A stretch of 64,000 nt of DNA from Eledone cirrhosa (lineage: Eukaryota > Mollusca > Cephalopoda > Octopoda > Eledonidae). Position 1 is the first letter of the stretch; every line of letters begins with the position of its first letter. Below are positions 30,547 through 43,415 of the stretch, piece by piece. Under the pieces are notes generated by a model, which worked only from the letters and a program-made list of their open reading frames with translations, was not told the DNA's origin and did no database searches. Location: the NCBI GenBank assembly GCA_964016885.1, contig OZ024743.1, positions 20,298,795 to 20,362,794 on the forward strand, given 5' to 3'. The position numbers and the translations under genes were made by a program.

Positions 30547-30899
30547 CAAAATACACCCCTCCCGCCGCCACCCCCACCCCATCCACACCACCCCGTTCTA
30601 TGTAAAGTTATGTTGGTGCCGCGCCATCCAGGCCGAAACAAATGAGATCGTGTAGGTGTCACGACAAAAAAACACACAGTCCACGCTGTAATGTGGCCGT
30701 GTAGGCAACACGGTAAAAACCTCCCAGACCCACACTGTAAATGTGGTTGGTGTTAGGAAGGGCATCCAACTGTAGAAAACCTGCCAGACAGTCCTATGCG
30801 AGCAAGACAATCACTCTTGCCTCAAGTGGGACTACCCCCGTCCAAACCCATGCAAGCGTGGAACACGGACGTTAAACGTTGATGATGATGATGATGATA
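30547..30899 (+). mobile_element. 3' UTR and (GAT)n tail of the LINE
   Basis: C-rich start, then blocks caggccgaaacaaatgagat, ccagacccacactgtaaatg, aagggcatccaactgtagaa, aacctgccagacagtcctat, gtggaacacggacgttaaac and a GAT repeat tail. The same UTR blocks recur at 47630-47757 and, reversed, at 61752-62130. Confidence 0.85.
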
Positions 30900-31119
30900 T
30901 AAGGATTGTCGGACCCAGCATATTTATCAATGCCAGTACCGGCTGTATATATATATGTAGTTCAAGAAATGACAAGACACACGCACGCATATATGTATAT
31001 ATATTTCTGTTATTTTAAACAGAACTAGAAAATATATGCATTTGTACTTGCTGACTTCCATCATATCACTTCCCTACGATTTTTCAGTAATAAACCTTTT
31101 TTATTATCAATATATTTCT

Positions 31120-31196
31120 CTTACGAGGTCGATAAAATAAAGTACCAGTAATGAACTGGGTAATTGCTGGCCTTGTGCCTAAAGTAGAAACAAATA
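31120..31196 (+). repeat. Family-1 SINE 3' part
   Basis: Contains gaggtcgataaaataaagta, ccagtaatgaactgggtaat and tgctggccttgtgcctaaag. Confidence 0.8.
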
Positions 31197-31924
31197 TATT
31201 TCTCTCTCATTCGATCTCTGTTCGAATATACCGCACACACACATACATTCTTATACTATACAAGCAGCATATTCTTATGTTTTTTAACATACTCTTAACT
31301 ATATGCGGGCAGATATCGATCTCCAATAATATATATATATAAAGGAAACAGTATTGTATCCGACGCAAGTTTTAAACACTAATTTTTTAAATGGATAGAA
31401 TCATTGAAATGTTGAAAGTTGGGTAAGGCTGAACGTCTGCGACGAAGTCATTTAACTGTTCGTTCATATTTCATCGCCTCTTGTTATTATTCTCTAAAGG
31501 CATCACTTTGTTTACATAGATCTAATACAGCTCATACACACATAACGAGTGACTGAAAATATTGGCGCTGATTGATAATTCGTTAGATAAATAGACACAT
31601 AAAAGCTGTATCTCTTCTATGGACAGCAAGGAAACAGGACGCCCACAGCAAGTGATGTGATAACATTTAATTATTTACTACTGTTCGTTACTCACATGTT
31701 TGTGAGTACCTCCAACCACTGAGGTGTCATGTACATGTGTCACCTGCTTTAACCTACTTAACTATCTGCTGACAGTTAATCACCGATTTAATTGATCGTG
31801 ATATATATATATATATATTATATATATATGTATGTACATACACACAGTGTGTTCGTATACCTACTAAAAAAAAAACACCACCCTGTAGAGTTCATGTTTA
31901 TACGAGTATATGTGTAACGCCCAC

Positions 31925-31956
<32 letters not shown>

Positions 31957-31984
31957 TTTCTGTGTCTGTCTGTATGCCCCGTAT

Positions 31985-32078
31985 ACTAGCGCTTCGACAA
32001 ATAGAGATCGATAAAATAAGTACTAGTCTTGAAACAAAATAAGTACTGGGATCGATATAATCGACTAATATATATATA
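31985..32078 (+). repeat. SINE core fragment, partly duplicated
   Basis: gagatcgataaaataagtac is followed by a second aaaataagtactgggatcg and atataatcgac, a family-1-like core with an internal duplication of the aaaataagtac step. It ends at a TA run. Confidence 0.5.
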
Positions 32079-32079
32079 T

Positions 32080-34185
32080 ATATATCTATAATCGATTATA
32101 TCGATCACTACTTGTTTTGTTTATATATATATATAAATATATATATCCCTGTCTGCTGTCTAATAACTAGAACAAGTAAAACAACAAAAGAAGAAAAAAA
32201 CGTATTTGTATGTATGAATGTGTATACATATGATGCATATGTGTGTTTACACCTATGCGTATATATGTAGTTACCGACTCTGTATATATACTCAGATATA
32301 ACACCATACACATCTGCTGCTTAGCACCCCCTCTCTATAATGTGCAGTCTCGGTTCCATACTGTACTTATACAGATATAGCTTTATCATACGTGTATACA
32401 TCGCTGATTACAATGGTGTATTCCACTATTACTTTTGGTAAGGTGAGAGAAGCCCAATGCACACTAAAATCCTCAGCTCATAAAGAATTTAAAACAGGTG
32501 AAATATTCTTCGAAAGTTATAGTTCTTGTTGAGGACAGTACGGGTAGCATGTATGTATATATATTACAATCTGGAGCATATTTAAAAAATATCTTAAAAC
32601 AGTTTAATTTGAAAAATTCCTTAGCTAATTAATTACGGTTGATTATTATTATGGATGACAGACAATGTAAACTTCCAAAGCTGATTGATAACGCTTTATC
32701 TTGCATTCTTAGCCAAAATCTGTGTTAAATTAATTGTTGGCGTAAAATATATCAATTCTAAAAGCTTTAAAATGTTATCCTACACTGATTTCCTTTCCCA
32801 AATCTGCCTATAGTTTTTCACCCATTCATCAACTTCACTTGTAACTGTTTTGCTTTCTGGAGAAGACCTAAAGTGAAAGACATTCTAACCAAGACCACCC
32901 CGCTTTTTTGTACCAAATTGTGAATTTGAGCAAATTTTATCTATTTATTTTAGCAGATCAATCCATTAAGTTATTGCTGGTAGTTCTCTTTGTTTCTTTT
33001 TTAGTCTGTCGGAATTATATTTCTTTTTAATCGTTAATTTTAAATAATTTACATTGAATATATAACATTTCCTACATTTATAGATTAAGTTACTTTACTT
33101 CATTGAATAAAAGGTAACTTTAAAATAAATAAAAACTCCACTATTTACCTTACTACCGTCTATTAGTTATCTAACCCTGCTGCATCCTGAGCACATCCTA
33201 CCGTTATACAGCTAAGCATAGAAATAGAAATCATTTAAACTATCTCCCATACTTAGAGCAGACAGACAGCTTATAAACCAATTGGTTTTATCTTATTTTA
33301 CTTCTAACATGATTTAGAAATATTAATTACATCTCCAGTTCATTAGATTGTTGCCAACAGAATGCCATTTCCTTATTGTCAGTTTCATTAAAATTCCTTC
33401 AGCTTTATTTATTTGTTTCTTTTCATTTTTGACTTTAAGTAAGTTGCAAAGTAAATAAATGAAATATTGATTTCTAAACAATTACCCTGACTCCGTTTCT
33501 TCTCTATAAAGTATCTTTCTAAATTGCAATCCGACGAGAATAATTAACTAAATAGAAAGAAAGACCAAAACCACACTCATACGTGCATATGATGAAATTA
33601 CACATGTAGATGGTTCGTTATAATTATTTACTACTTGACAAGTGTCTAAATAGTCAGCTTTTTTTTTTTAATTAGAAACTCAATCATCAAAGCTCGCCTT
33701 ACACTAGTCGTCTTCCCATTCGTCTTAGTTTCTTTGGTTTTTATTCAACACTTTACCTACACCACACATCAGCCTAGTAACTCAACTTGCTGCTATATTT
33801 CCCTCTTCTATTTTCTTCTTTTTTTTTTTGTTCACTTATAATGTGTTTATATTTCTCCTACTTTGAATAAAATTCTCTTTTCTTTTCACTGCTTGCCATT
33901 CATAAAAATAGTAGTTTATCCAATTTTTTAAATCCTTATGCAGCATGTAAACAGGTGATGGAAGGCTGAGGGGAAAAAAAGACGTTTACTTTACTCTCAC
34001 ACACAACCACTCTCATTCTGCGTCTCCCTATCCTTTTAAAATGTATCATTGATCTTTTCTTTCTTATAAATATTCTTCCGACTGTGTATTTTCTTCGACA
34101 GGATGTTTGATCTAAAAGTATTTTAGTAGATACGGTCACAATGCTACTGGAAAATGCGTGAACGTCAGGTCACCCTTTCCCTATT
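32080..34185. other. No gene recognised
   Basis: AT-rich sequence without assignable repeats apart from short TA runs near 32068 and 32115 and a T run near 33660. Confidence 0.5.
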
Positions 34186-34189
34186 AAGT

Positions 34190-34325
34190 GGCTTTTAAAA
34201 TATCCTATTTCGTGCCTATGTAAGAAACAATCATCTGTCTGAGCTGTAGATCAAGTGATAGATAGTTGGTAAGCTAAAACCCAGACCTGATTTCAATTCT
34301 CGATCAAATACAATTCACTTACTCA
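34190..34325 (+). repeat. SINE tail followed by a second tRNA-like head
   Basis: The tail cctatttcgtgcctatgtaa, gaaacaatca is followed at once by ctgtagatcaagtgatagat and a B-box-like gatttcaattctcgatc. Both parts are degraded. Confidence 0.4.
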
Positions 34326-35850
34326 AGTGATTATTGTCCTTGACCTCTCCTCTAACTTTATACTTACAAACATCCAGTATGAATTATTATTAAAGTTACT
34401 TAATGGCAGAAATAATATTAAACGAATATTTCATTTCAAGTCAGACAAGTATGATGATTTCGAACTTGAAAATCTAAATGATTGTAATCACGTGTGTTAG
34501 CATCTAACAATGAATGTATGATTCTGAGAGGACAAACACATGACGTGCATGCTAACATTGTATGTGTATATATATCATGCGATTTTAGCCTCACGTTTCG
34601 AGAGAAGCGCGCGCAAGCCTGTAATTTATAGTGAATTGAGCCACGATGACATAAATATCGTATACTTTATTCTTCAAAAATTTATGAATATTCATGCTCC
34701 TGAATTAATCACTACAGAATAATTTATAGCTGTTGTAACTAAGTTATATGCCACCTGTTAAAAAAAGAAAAAGAAAAGCAAACACGATTTTAATTGTAAA
34801 ATTGTAATTGATTATTCAATGTGAATTTTCACATAATTCTGATAATCAAAGTCATCACTGTCAATGTGTATTTGTTAGGTGAGCCTTTACTCCATTGCTA
34901 GTCTAAGTTTCATGTTACAAGCAACTGATTAAAACCTCCACTTTGAATGAACAAACTCTACTATAGGTATTGAGTACTTCTGTCTCTCACAGAGAATTTA
35001 TTCCATTTATACATGGTGGAATCAGATTTTAAGCGTGGAATTTTTAGTTAACCAAATTCTTAAAGTTACTCTCTTGCTATTGTATATGAAGCACTTTCAT
35101 CTAAATAGATTTAAGAGTATCGTGAAGTAAAATACAAAAATACTGATACTAGTTGACTGACATAAACACACAACGTATCACAATGCAATGGTAATAACAA
35201 ATAAAAAGAAGCACTTGCTAAAGAGAAGATATGTATATAAACAATTTTCAGACTAACTGGTCCAAGAGGAGCAAGTGTAGATATGTGTGAGGTGTGTTGG
35301 TCTGTATGCATGTGTGAGGTGTGTTGGTCTCTATGCATGTGTTTCCATTTTAATGTGACATTCTATATAGTACAAATCATTATTTTCATAGTAGAAATCA
35401 TTTTAATGTGACATTCTATTAGCGTTAGCAAGGAAATGCAAGCAAAAACCATTGCTGAATTCTCATGGACATAGAATTTCATGTGCTTAATCTAAGCAGT
35501 GGGTTTATATATAAATTTTATGCATTTTTTTCTTCCTTTTTTTTCTTAGTTAATCCTAAAGTAGCTTGGTTTTTCCAAACTATTACTCATATTTCTAAAT
35601 ATACTACATACCAATCAATATATATATTTTTATAGGGGCGGTTATCTTCAGATATTCCATTATATATATATATATATTTATTGTACTTATTCTTACATTT
35701 TAGTGTGTTTTAACACAAGATTACTAAAATGAGTATAATCTTCCCCAAAAGTTGACAATCTTGTGAGATTGTAGCAGACTGAACTTTATCTTTTATAACT
35801 GTATCAGATTGTGTTTTTTGAAATATTCATTTTTGTATATGTTCTATATA
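34326..35850. other. No gene recognised; small duplications
   Basis: At 35283-35340 gtgaggtgtgttggtct...atgcatgt is present twice (28-bp period), and aatgtgacattctat occurs at 35352 and 35404. The rest is AT-rich and unassigned. Confidence 0.5.
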
Positions 35851-36255
35851 TCATCATCATTTTAACATCTATTTTCCTCGCTTGCATGGGTTAGACAGGA
35901 TGTCACGTTAGACAGAGCAGGTCTGGAGACAATGTCTTGCTCATACAGATTTGTATTTTGGCTTTGTTTCTACTGGTGGATGCTCTTCCTAATGCCAACT
36001 CTGTTACAGTGGTGACTGGGTGATTTTTATTGGCACCATAATGAGCACCTTACAGCATGGACTGGGTACTTTTTGTCATGACACCAGCAGAACCACTTTA
36101 CAGGGTGGACTGGGTGCTTTTTTTTTTTTTTTTTTTTTTTTTTGACAGCAACAGGATGAACTGGGTGCTTTTGTGGTTGTGGTACCAGATCAGCATACAA
36201 GGTGCACTTAGCGCTTTTTGTCATGGCATTGGAATTGTGGAAGAACAGATGTAGA
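35851..36255 (-). mobile_element. LINE 3' UTR remnant, minus strand
   Basis: Starts with an ATC tail (35851-35862), then tcgcttgcatgggttagaca, gatgctcttcctaatgccaa and several spaced cactttacag/ggactgggtgc blocks. These are the reverse of LINE family-1 UTR blocks, interrupted by a T run at 36119-36143. Diverged and non-coding. Confidence 0.6.
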
Positions 36256-36591
36256 GCATGTCAAGCTTTCATGCTTGTATGTATGGGTTGGGTAGGAGAA
36301 GTCTATCAGGGGTGAGGATTTGGAAGAGGGTACAAGTAGGCAAGTTTGACTTGGACAAGGTGTGGGATATTTAGTGAGCGTGGAGTGTTAGAACTGGGGA
36401 GAGGGAATGGTGAAGAGAATATTGGTGCTGACTAGTGTGTCCTCTACATGTTTGATTCATTTCATTTTGTGCACATTGGAAAGTTGGTCTTGTCTATATA
36501 TAGACAAGACCGGCTTGTGTGTGTGTTTGTGTATATATATATACATATATACACACAAAAACTGGCTTAAATGTATGCATGTATATATATA

Positions 36592-37185
36592 CTAGCAGCA
36601 GTACCCAGCGTTGCCTGGGTAGGTAAAATAATATCTGCTTTGATGAAAAGGTGTTGATCTTAGCGACTGCTTCTCGATGACTCATCTATGGCCACACACA
36701 GGCCATGCGGGGGAGGGTGGTGATGACCTCTATCACTGAGAAATGCGGGTGGCTGACGAACGGGCATGCTGGGGGAGGGAGGTAAAATTTGAACAAAGTA
36801 GGTTGATTAATGTGGGAGCTAGAGCCGAAAAAGTGGAAATTTGAGTCTAAAAGTGGTATTTTTGAATATTTAAACGGCTGCCACGCCGTCCCTGAACAAC
36901 AAATGCATAATATAAAGCCATTACAGGATGTGCAATGATAAATTCTATTTTGCTTTAAAATTTAAACGAAATCCGTGGCAAAATGTGGCCAAAAATCTTA
37001 TTTTTCGATACCTAAAAAAAGGTGACCCTACCCCCTATCGATTTTTATCTGCAGAATGACCCTGGAATAAAAAAAAACCATACGCTGATATATAGAAAAC
37101 ACTCCCCGATGACTAATCTATGAGCCTGTAAAGTTTCATGATAATCGGCCGTAAGATGTAGGCCCCTATAGGTAATACCAGGCAC
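36592..37185 (-). mobile_element. Non-autonomous Helitron, minus strand
   Basis: On the minus strand the end reads ACCCAGGCAACGCTGGGT (clean 6-bp hairpin, 36603-36620), then ACTGCTG and CTAG (36592-36595) followed by T and TA-rich target DNA. The body to about 37185 is GC-richer than its surroundings and lacks a helicase ORF. The 5' limit is approximate. Confidence 0.6.
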
Positions 37186-37229
37186 ACACACACACATACT
37201 TAATTTTATATATATATATATACAGATAT

Positions 37230-37620
37230 ATACACACACATGTATATGTGGCGGCATGGAAACATGGAAATACTTGATTTGGTGCCCGAGCACGTCGTTA
37301 GCAACCAGGAGTGTGAGACTCCTAGATCTTGTTAGGCCTTCAATCTAAGAGAAAGAAAACTGATGTAAAACCTGTGATTCGATGTTCAACTGTTCTTTTT
37401 AGAATACCTGTCACCGTTCAGTGCAAAGCATTTCTTTACTTTAAAGAAAAGCTTCAAGCTCATGCATCACTTGATCTAAATGACTTTCATGTGTGTTGCA
37501 TGAGCATGGCTTTTTCTGTCGTCTTGCGTTGCAGCATATGCAGAAAGTCCTTGGCAGGGTTTAAAAGTCATGTTCGTGCCACCCTTGTATGAGAAAAAGG
37601 TCAAGGGATGGCATTTCTAG
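37230..37620 (+). other. Unclassified segment with a zinc-finger-like ORF
   Basis: An 87-residue ORF (37329-37592) ends in CSICRKSLAGFKSHVRATL, resembling half of a C2H2 finger of the type found in LINE C termini, though the second His is missing. The flanks are not recognised. More likely a retroelement relic than a host gene. Confidence 0.25.
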
Positions 37621-37857
37621 AAACTGAGATGCAGCCACTTATATGTATGCTTGCATGTAAAAAGTAAGCAGAAAACAACAAAGCAAACGATGCAGTACAA
37701 TAAAGATATATATTGATTTAACATTTGATACAGTAGAAAAAAGTCTTAACATTTTGGACACTAGCCTGAGAAGAGGAAGAAAAAAAAAAGTTTTTTGAGA
37801 AAAAGCATGTGTGTTCAGTCAGTCATGTTGAGGGGGAAAAGTGTGTGTATGTTGTCA

Positions 37858-38052
37858 CTCTTTAGCCCTAGGACAATCCTGACCAATAGACGAACTATAA
37901 TCAATGACATCTAGGCTTTTGGGGCATATTTAGGACTACATTATCAAATGAGTCATTTATTTAATTTAAAGACGGTAGGGTATGATTTGAAGGATATTTA
38001 GCAGCTATTTCTAGCAAATATAGGTTCATTCATTGGTTTGCACTTGTGTATA
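37858..38052 (+). repeat. Family-3 SINE-like repeat, copy
   Basis: Shares in order tagccctaggacaatcctga, ttaatttaaagacggtaggg, tatgatttgaaggatattta and gcagctatttctagcaaata with the copies at 39185 and 40775 and with the 93-bp unit at 8064. Confidence 0.65.
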
Positions 38053-39184
38053 GAAATGTAGGGTAAATTACAAGTATGTATCGTCTTAGTAAATACATGT
38101 TAACCTCTCTGTGAAGAGCAGACATGGTAGTTAAACCACAGGTTTTTAACCATAATATTAACTTTTCACATTAAGGCTAAACTCGATATTTACTAAGAAA
38201 AACACATGCTCGTAAGTTTACCTTATATTTTTACTTATCCAACTGTTGTGTAAAAAATCTAAATCGATAAACGAAATAATTAGTTATACCTAATTGTTTA
38301 TATTGTAAATAAAAATGAGCTAGCCTTTTATATATGTGTATCAAGTCTGGAGAATGTATTACCCATTCTGGGCAGATATTGTTTATTCTTTAGTTCTTTC
38401 AGAATTTGGTCTACTATTTGGTTTTCTTCCACTTACACTCAGGACTTGCATAAGCAATCCATTCTTGGAATTTATTTCTCTAGTTTTATTATCTGACCAA
38501 ATGCTCAGATATTCGGTGCAATCACTACTTCCAGTACAAAAAGTCTAAAAAAGCACCATTGTCAGATGAGCCTAGTTGATTTCTTTAAAGCCACTTCATT
38601 TTTAAGCATATAGAATTTGACAGAATGCTGGGAGGATTTCAAATTTGAAAGTGTGAACGTCCCAAAAGTAGAAAACGACTGTAAAAATAATCTATCACTA
38701 TAAATAATAGTTGATAAAATCGGATAAATTATCGATAGACGGAATAAATGGACAGACGCAGGTACTTTTATTATTTATAGTTTTAGACTGTTATTATATT
38801 TTCTGTATTTGGGACGCTCACATTTTCACTTAATTTTTCTCTTTAAGGATGTTTACCCTGTGATATGGAAATATACTGGCTGGATTAATTTCTAAGCAAG
38901 TCATTTCTGAATATATATACATCTAGTCTATTACTCTTTGTTTTATTTTCAGGTGTGTTATAACTTGGAGAAAAAAACCTTTGGTCTTTTTTTTTATGCT
39001 AGGGTTTAACTTGAGGGAGATTTAATTATTTCTAAAAGGACAAAGTGACCACCTTCTTAGTCTACTTTTAATTTCTTTTTATTCTAAATGGTACAATATA
39101 AGTTCCATTAGTTAACTCATCTCTCATGTTACATCACAACAATCTTACTTTTGAAAAGTTTTGCAAAGGCAAAATTATTGTTGT
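38053..39184. other. No gene recognised
   Basis: AT-rich; nothing assignable. Confidence 0.5.
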
Positions 39185-39345
39185 TGTTTAGCCCCAGGTC
39201 AGATCTGAATGTGATGTATAATCAAAAGTATATCTGCTGTGTCCATCTCCTTTTTTTCAGACATTTTAAATCTAGTAGTTATCCAATGTGTTCTTTTGTT
39301 CAGATTATAGTGCTGATTTGAGGGAAATTCTGCCGCTATTTCTAA
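39185..39345 (+). repeat. Family-3 SINE-like repeat, copy
   Basis: gtttagccccaggtcagatc near the start and gctgatttgagggaaattct, gccgctatttctaac near the end place it in the family. Confidence 0.55.
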
Positions 39346-39432
39346 CATTGCTTTTCATCCTTTCACTGAGGTTGATTTAATCAACATTTTCCTTTACTCC
39401 AAATTTTCTGGCCTTGTTCCTGAATTGGAATA
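39346..39432 (+). repeat. Family-1 SINE 3' part
   Basis: cttttcatcctttcactgag, gttgatttaatcaacatttt and ttctggccttgttcctgaat. It follows the family-3 copy directly, so one may have inserted into the other. Confidence 0.6.
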
Positions 39433-39891
39433 TGTATGGTTAGAAATACTAACACATATACAATTAATGTACAGCAGGAGGAGTGTAACTGTGCTGTGAA
39501 GTTAAACTTAAGTTGATTGAATGAGGGGTGGAGGGAATCTATGCCTGCTACAAATAAAATAACCCAATGAAATGCTTCACAATCTAGAGACATGCAGACA
39601 GATTTCTATTATAGATATAGATGGATTTACTATCATCAAGGATAACTTTACCAACACCTGACATACTTCAATACTGATATAGGAATTACAGCTCTCTTCC
39701 TTTTCTGCACAAAATCCTGCATATTCAACACAACCATTTCTGTACAAAGACATACAAACCATCCATAAACAAACGCTTCTACTTCTATCATTTGTGACCT
39801 GAATTGTAATTTCTGATCTAACTTTCTTGTTACGTACTGAAGTGTCTGTCAATCACAACCAAATAAAGATAATTTCATTATCTATTCTTTT

Positions 39892-40186
39892 TCCCTGGCA
39901 CTCGGTTACGACGACGAGTATTCCAGTTGACCCGATCAATGGAACAGTCTGCTCATGAAATTAACGTGCAAGTGGCTGAGTATTCCACAGACACATGTGC
40001 ACTTAATGTAGTTCTCAGGGGGATTCAGCGTGACACAGATACAACTAATTTTTGCCAGCTGAGTGGACTGGAGTAACGTGAAATAAAGTGTCTTGCTCAA
40101 AGACACAATGTGCCGCTGGTAAACGAACTCACGACCTTATGATTGTGAGCCAAATACCCTAACCACAAAGCCATGCACCTTCACTC
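39892..40186 (-). repeat. Family-2 tRNA-derived SINE, minus strand
   Basis: The tRNA-like head lies at the right end (minus strand gtgcatggctttgtggttag, then ggtcgtgagttcgtttacc). The body includes gaacagtctgctcatgaaat, gtgcaagtggctgagtattc and gtagttctcagggggattca, shared with 41190-41440. Confidence 0.75.
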
Positions 40187-40774
40187 ACTATCTTTACGTA
40201 ATACTAAACAAGCATAACTGTGTAGTTAAGAATTTCACTTCTTTTTTATCCCATTGTATACCATTTTAAGTAAATGTCAATCACTGGTTGACCAATACCT
40301 CTAAGAGATATTTGGTAGACAGAGACTCGGCAGAAACTGCCTTGTTTGTGTCTCTGTATATGTGTTTATCAGTTTAAATCAAACAAAACTACTGTATGAT
40401 ATTTAGGTATTGAATTACTCCCTTTACAGTAAGGAGGACATAGCTTTTAGATAAACAGAAATCAATAAAATGAATAACAGATTTAGTACTTATTACTAAA
40501 TAACTAAAAACCCTTGAGGGCAGTATCCCACTGTCCAATGACTGAAACCTGTATAAAAATAAGAATATGACAAGCACACAGGAGAAACTTCCAAATATCA
40601 ATGGACATTATTCTTTCAACCAATACTGTATTTAGCATTAATTGGTTGTATCTATTTCAATGAATAGTCATTTTTTTACTTCATGTAAGTATAAATGTAA
40701 CAGTTAATTTAATATGATTCTGGACATTAGATGATTTGTTCAAACTCTCACTTAATAACTTATATTGTGTATAT
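40187..40774. other. No gene recognised
   Basis: AT-rich; nothing assignable. Confidence 0.5.
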
Positions 40775-40965
40775 AGGTCCAATCCTGATTGGAGGTTGAG
40801 TTGTGCTCATCACTCTATTATTTAGGTTATAATGTATCCTGACCTATATTATCTTGGAGGCATATGCTTCTTTCTCTTTTTAAATTGGTAGGATATGATG
40901 TGAGGAACATTTTGGGTTTATCTCCAGGTTGAGCAACCACATAGACCCCTCCTCTCTTTTGGCTT
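40775..40965 (+). repeat. Family-3 SINE-like repeat, copy
   Basis: ggtccaatcctgattggagg, aaattggtaggatatgatgt, gaggaacattttgggttt and ggttgagcaaccacatagac match the family order. Confidence 0.55.
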
Positions 40966-41189
40966 ATTCATATTTTTGGATGGATAAGGTACGCTTTTTT
41001 TCTTTCTTTTTGTCTCAGTGTATTTTGCTGGAAAATAATGTAGCTAGTGTCATTTTATGATTAACTTGATGCTAAAATAGCTATTCTATAAAGATATCTA
41101 CTTTAAAAACTCTTTAAATGGGTAGATTTGTTCAATTTATGATGGAATATATTATAGTGAAAAGAGCGTGTGAGTGTTGCGTGTATACA

Positions 41190-41440
41190 CATTGGATCAG
41201 TTGTCCAAGCAATAGAACAGTTTGCTCATCAAATTAATATGCAAGTAGCTGAGCTTTCCACTGACACATGTACTTTTAATGTAGTTCTCAGGCAGATTTA
41301 GCATGACACAATGTATGACAAGATTTGCCCTGTGAACTGGCGCAAGGTGAAATATTGTCTTGCTCAAGAACATGCTGCAGTAATCAAACTACTGACTTTA
41401 CAATCATGTGCCAAACATTCTAACCACAAAGCCACTGCGT
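41190..41440 (-). repeat. Family-2 tRNA-derived SINE, minus strand
   Basis: gaacagtttgctcatcaaat, gcaagtagctgagctttcca, gtagttctcaggcagattta and a right-end head (minus strand agtggctttgtggttagaat). Second copy within 1.3 kb in the same orientation, more diverged. Confidence 0.7.
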
Positions 41441-41444
41441 TCAA

Positions 41445-42799
41445 AAAGATCATATAATGAAGATATATGAACTAAAAAATATATCATTATTTGCATCAGT
41501 TTTTCAATGTTTTATGCATGTCATAACATTTATTAAGTTATCAACAAATTAATTGTCAAATGTGCAATAATAGAGTTCATAACGTAGATAAGCGTGCTAT
41601 CATTTTAACATATATCATGATATCATGATAGCATAATCAAATTCTAATTTCAATTATTTGTAAAAAGGTTTCCTAAAACTATGAAAGAAATATTATACAA
41701 CTTAATTAAAGCAATTAGGCAACTGAAATACTTTGAAGGTCATCTATATTTTCAAAAAATATTCAGTTTATTGATTAAAAGATATTGTGAACAAATTAGA
41801 CCATGTCATTTGCAGACCAAAAACATTGCCTAATGGTATAGTGTTTGTAGCATTCTATATATATATTTTTTCATGTTATGATTTATTGTATTCTGTGTAA
41901 TAAAATGCATGCATACATAAACACATACAAACACACAGACAGATATATTTCTGCATGCAGATTATCCTGTGCCTAAAGTTTGTTCAAAATACTGTCTAAA
42001 TATAGTGTGGAAGATGCTTATTGTGATCACTTTGTGTGGATACACACACTCACACCAATACTGCCAGTTACACTGACCAAACTTAACACACTAGTATCTC
42101 CTTTCCTGGCATTAATATCAAAGTCTGCCATCACCACCACCATAAATCTACTGCATCTCTTTAGCTGGTGGGCTTTTCTTTTGATCACTTGTGATTACTG
42201 TGGAGGTGTAGTGGTTAACTTGCAAATGTTGATAACAATATCTGGAACTTTGATCCTAATAATCAGATAACTTTTAATTCATTTTAAATAAAGTTTGGAA
42301 CCCACTAATTTTGATAATAATAAACCATCTGATAGCATTATTTATGATTATAAGTGCCTTCCACTGTATATTAAAGCCACTTTAAAAGAAGTAATATAAT
42401 TACATGTCTATACATTTGATTGAAGTTGTTACTTGAACAGAGTTTGTGGGAGAGATGCCCACAATTAAAGTGACATTTTCTCTCTCTTTCCAACTGACGC
42501 AAAATACATAAGCCCAAAACAGATTCATCACTTCTCATCGTAACTAAAGTTGGCAGATTCTTCTAGAATCTCTCATATGGACTAATTGTTGCCAACACAG
42601 ACCATCACCAGTTTAGTCAGATTCCAGATTTACCCATATCTAGAACAGTATAGATTGATAGACTAACTGGTGTCAAATTTTATATATATCTGCACTTCAG
42701 TATATTATTGCTCAGCTAGAACTGAACACATATTTTTTTACATCTAATATAGGATTTCAATGTTCATATTAACTATGCTATAGTTTAATATGTCATGGA

Positions 42800-42830
<31 letters not shown>

Positions 42831-42940
42831 CTGTCAGAATATTTGTCTGAATGAATCTGTTGATACTCAGAATATGCTAATCAAAACATAGTGTAGCTAG
42901 AAACACAAAAGGGTAATACAATCAATGAAGATTATTTTAT
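41445..42940. other. No gene recognised
   Basis: AT-rich; one (TG)n run at about 42806-42830. The 96-residue ORF at 41980 has no recognisable features. Confidence 0.5.
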
Positions 42941-42944
42941 GCTA

Positions 42945-43005
42945 GCGTGGAAAATGGACGTTAAACGAAGATGATGATGATGATGATGATGATGATGTAC
43001 CCTAG
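42945..43005 (+). mobile_element. LINE 3' end with (GAT)n tail
   Basis: tgctagcgtggaaaatggac, gttaaacgaa then about eight GAT units. Confidence 0.65.
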
Positions 43006-43040
43006 TTGTTTGAATAAATACACCATATCTCTGTGTGTTA

Positions 43041-43146
43041 TAAGAGGCAACTTAAATGGTTGGCATCAGGAAGGGCATCTGGCTTGAAAACAGTGTCTCA
43101 AAACAACCCATCCAAGCATGGAAAAATGGATGTAAAAGCGATGACA
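43041..43146 (+). mobile_element. Second LINE 3' UTR fragment
   Basis: atggttggcatcaggaaggg, catctggcttgaaaacagtg and ccaagcatggaaaaatggat match the UTR order of the LINE at 30.7 kb, diverged. Confidence 0.55.
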
Positions 43147-43187
43147 GTTATTGGTAGATATTTTGAATTTTTAATATTAAGATTAAT

Positions 43188-43415
43188 AAGGGCAGTAGAT
43201 TGGCAGTATCAGTAGAGCATCAGACAACATGCTTTATGGCATAGGGTTATGGCCCTTTACGACCTGAGTCCAAATCCTGCCTAGATTAGCTTTGCCTTTT
43301 ATCCTTACGGGGTCGATAAAATAAAGTACCAGTAATGCACTAGGGTTGATTTAATTGACTTTCCCCTCCTCCAAAATTGTTTGCCTTGTGCCTAAATCAG
43401 CATTAAAAATATATT
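43188..43415 (+). repeat. Full-length family-1 tRNA-derived SINE
   Basis: Complete head-core-tail order: gattggcagtatcagtagag, catgctttatggcatagggt, gagtccaaatcctgcc, ttacggggtcgataaaataa, agtaccagtaatgcactagg and gtttgccttgtgcctaaatc. Confidence 0.85.
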
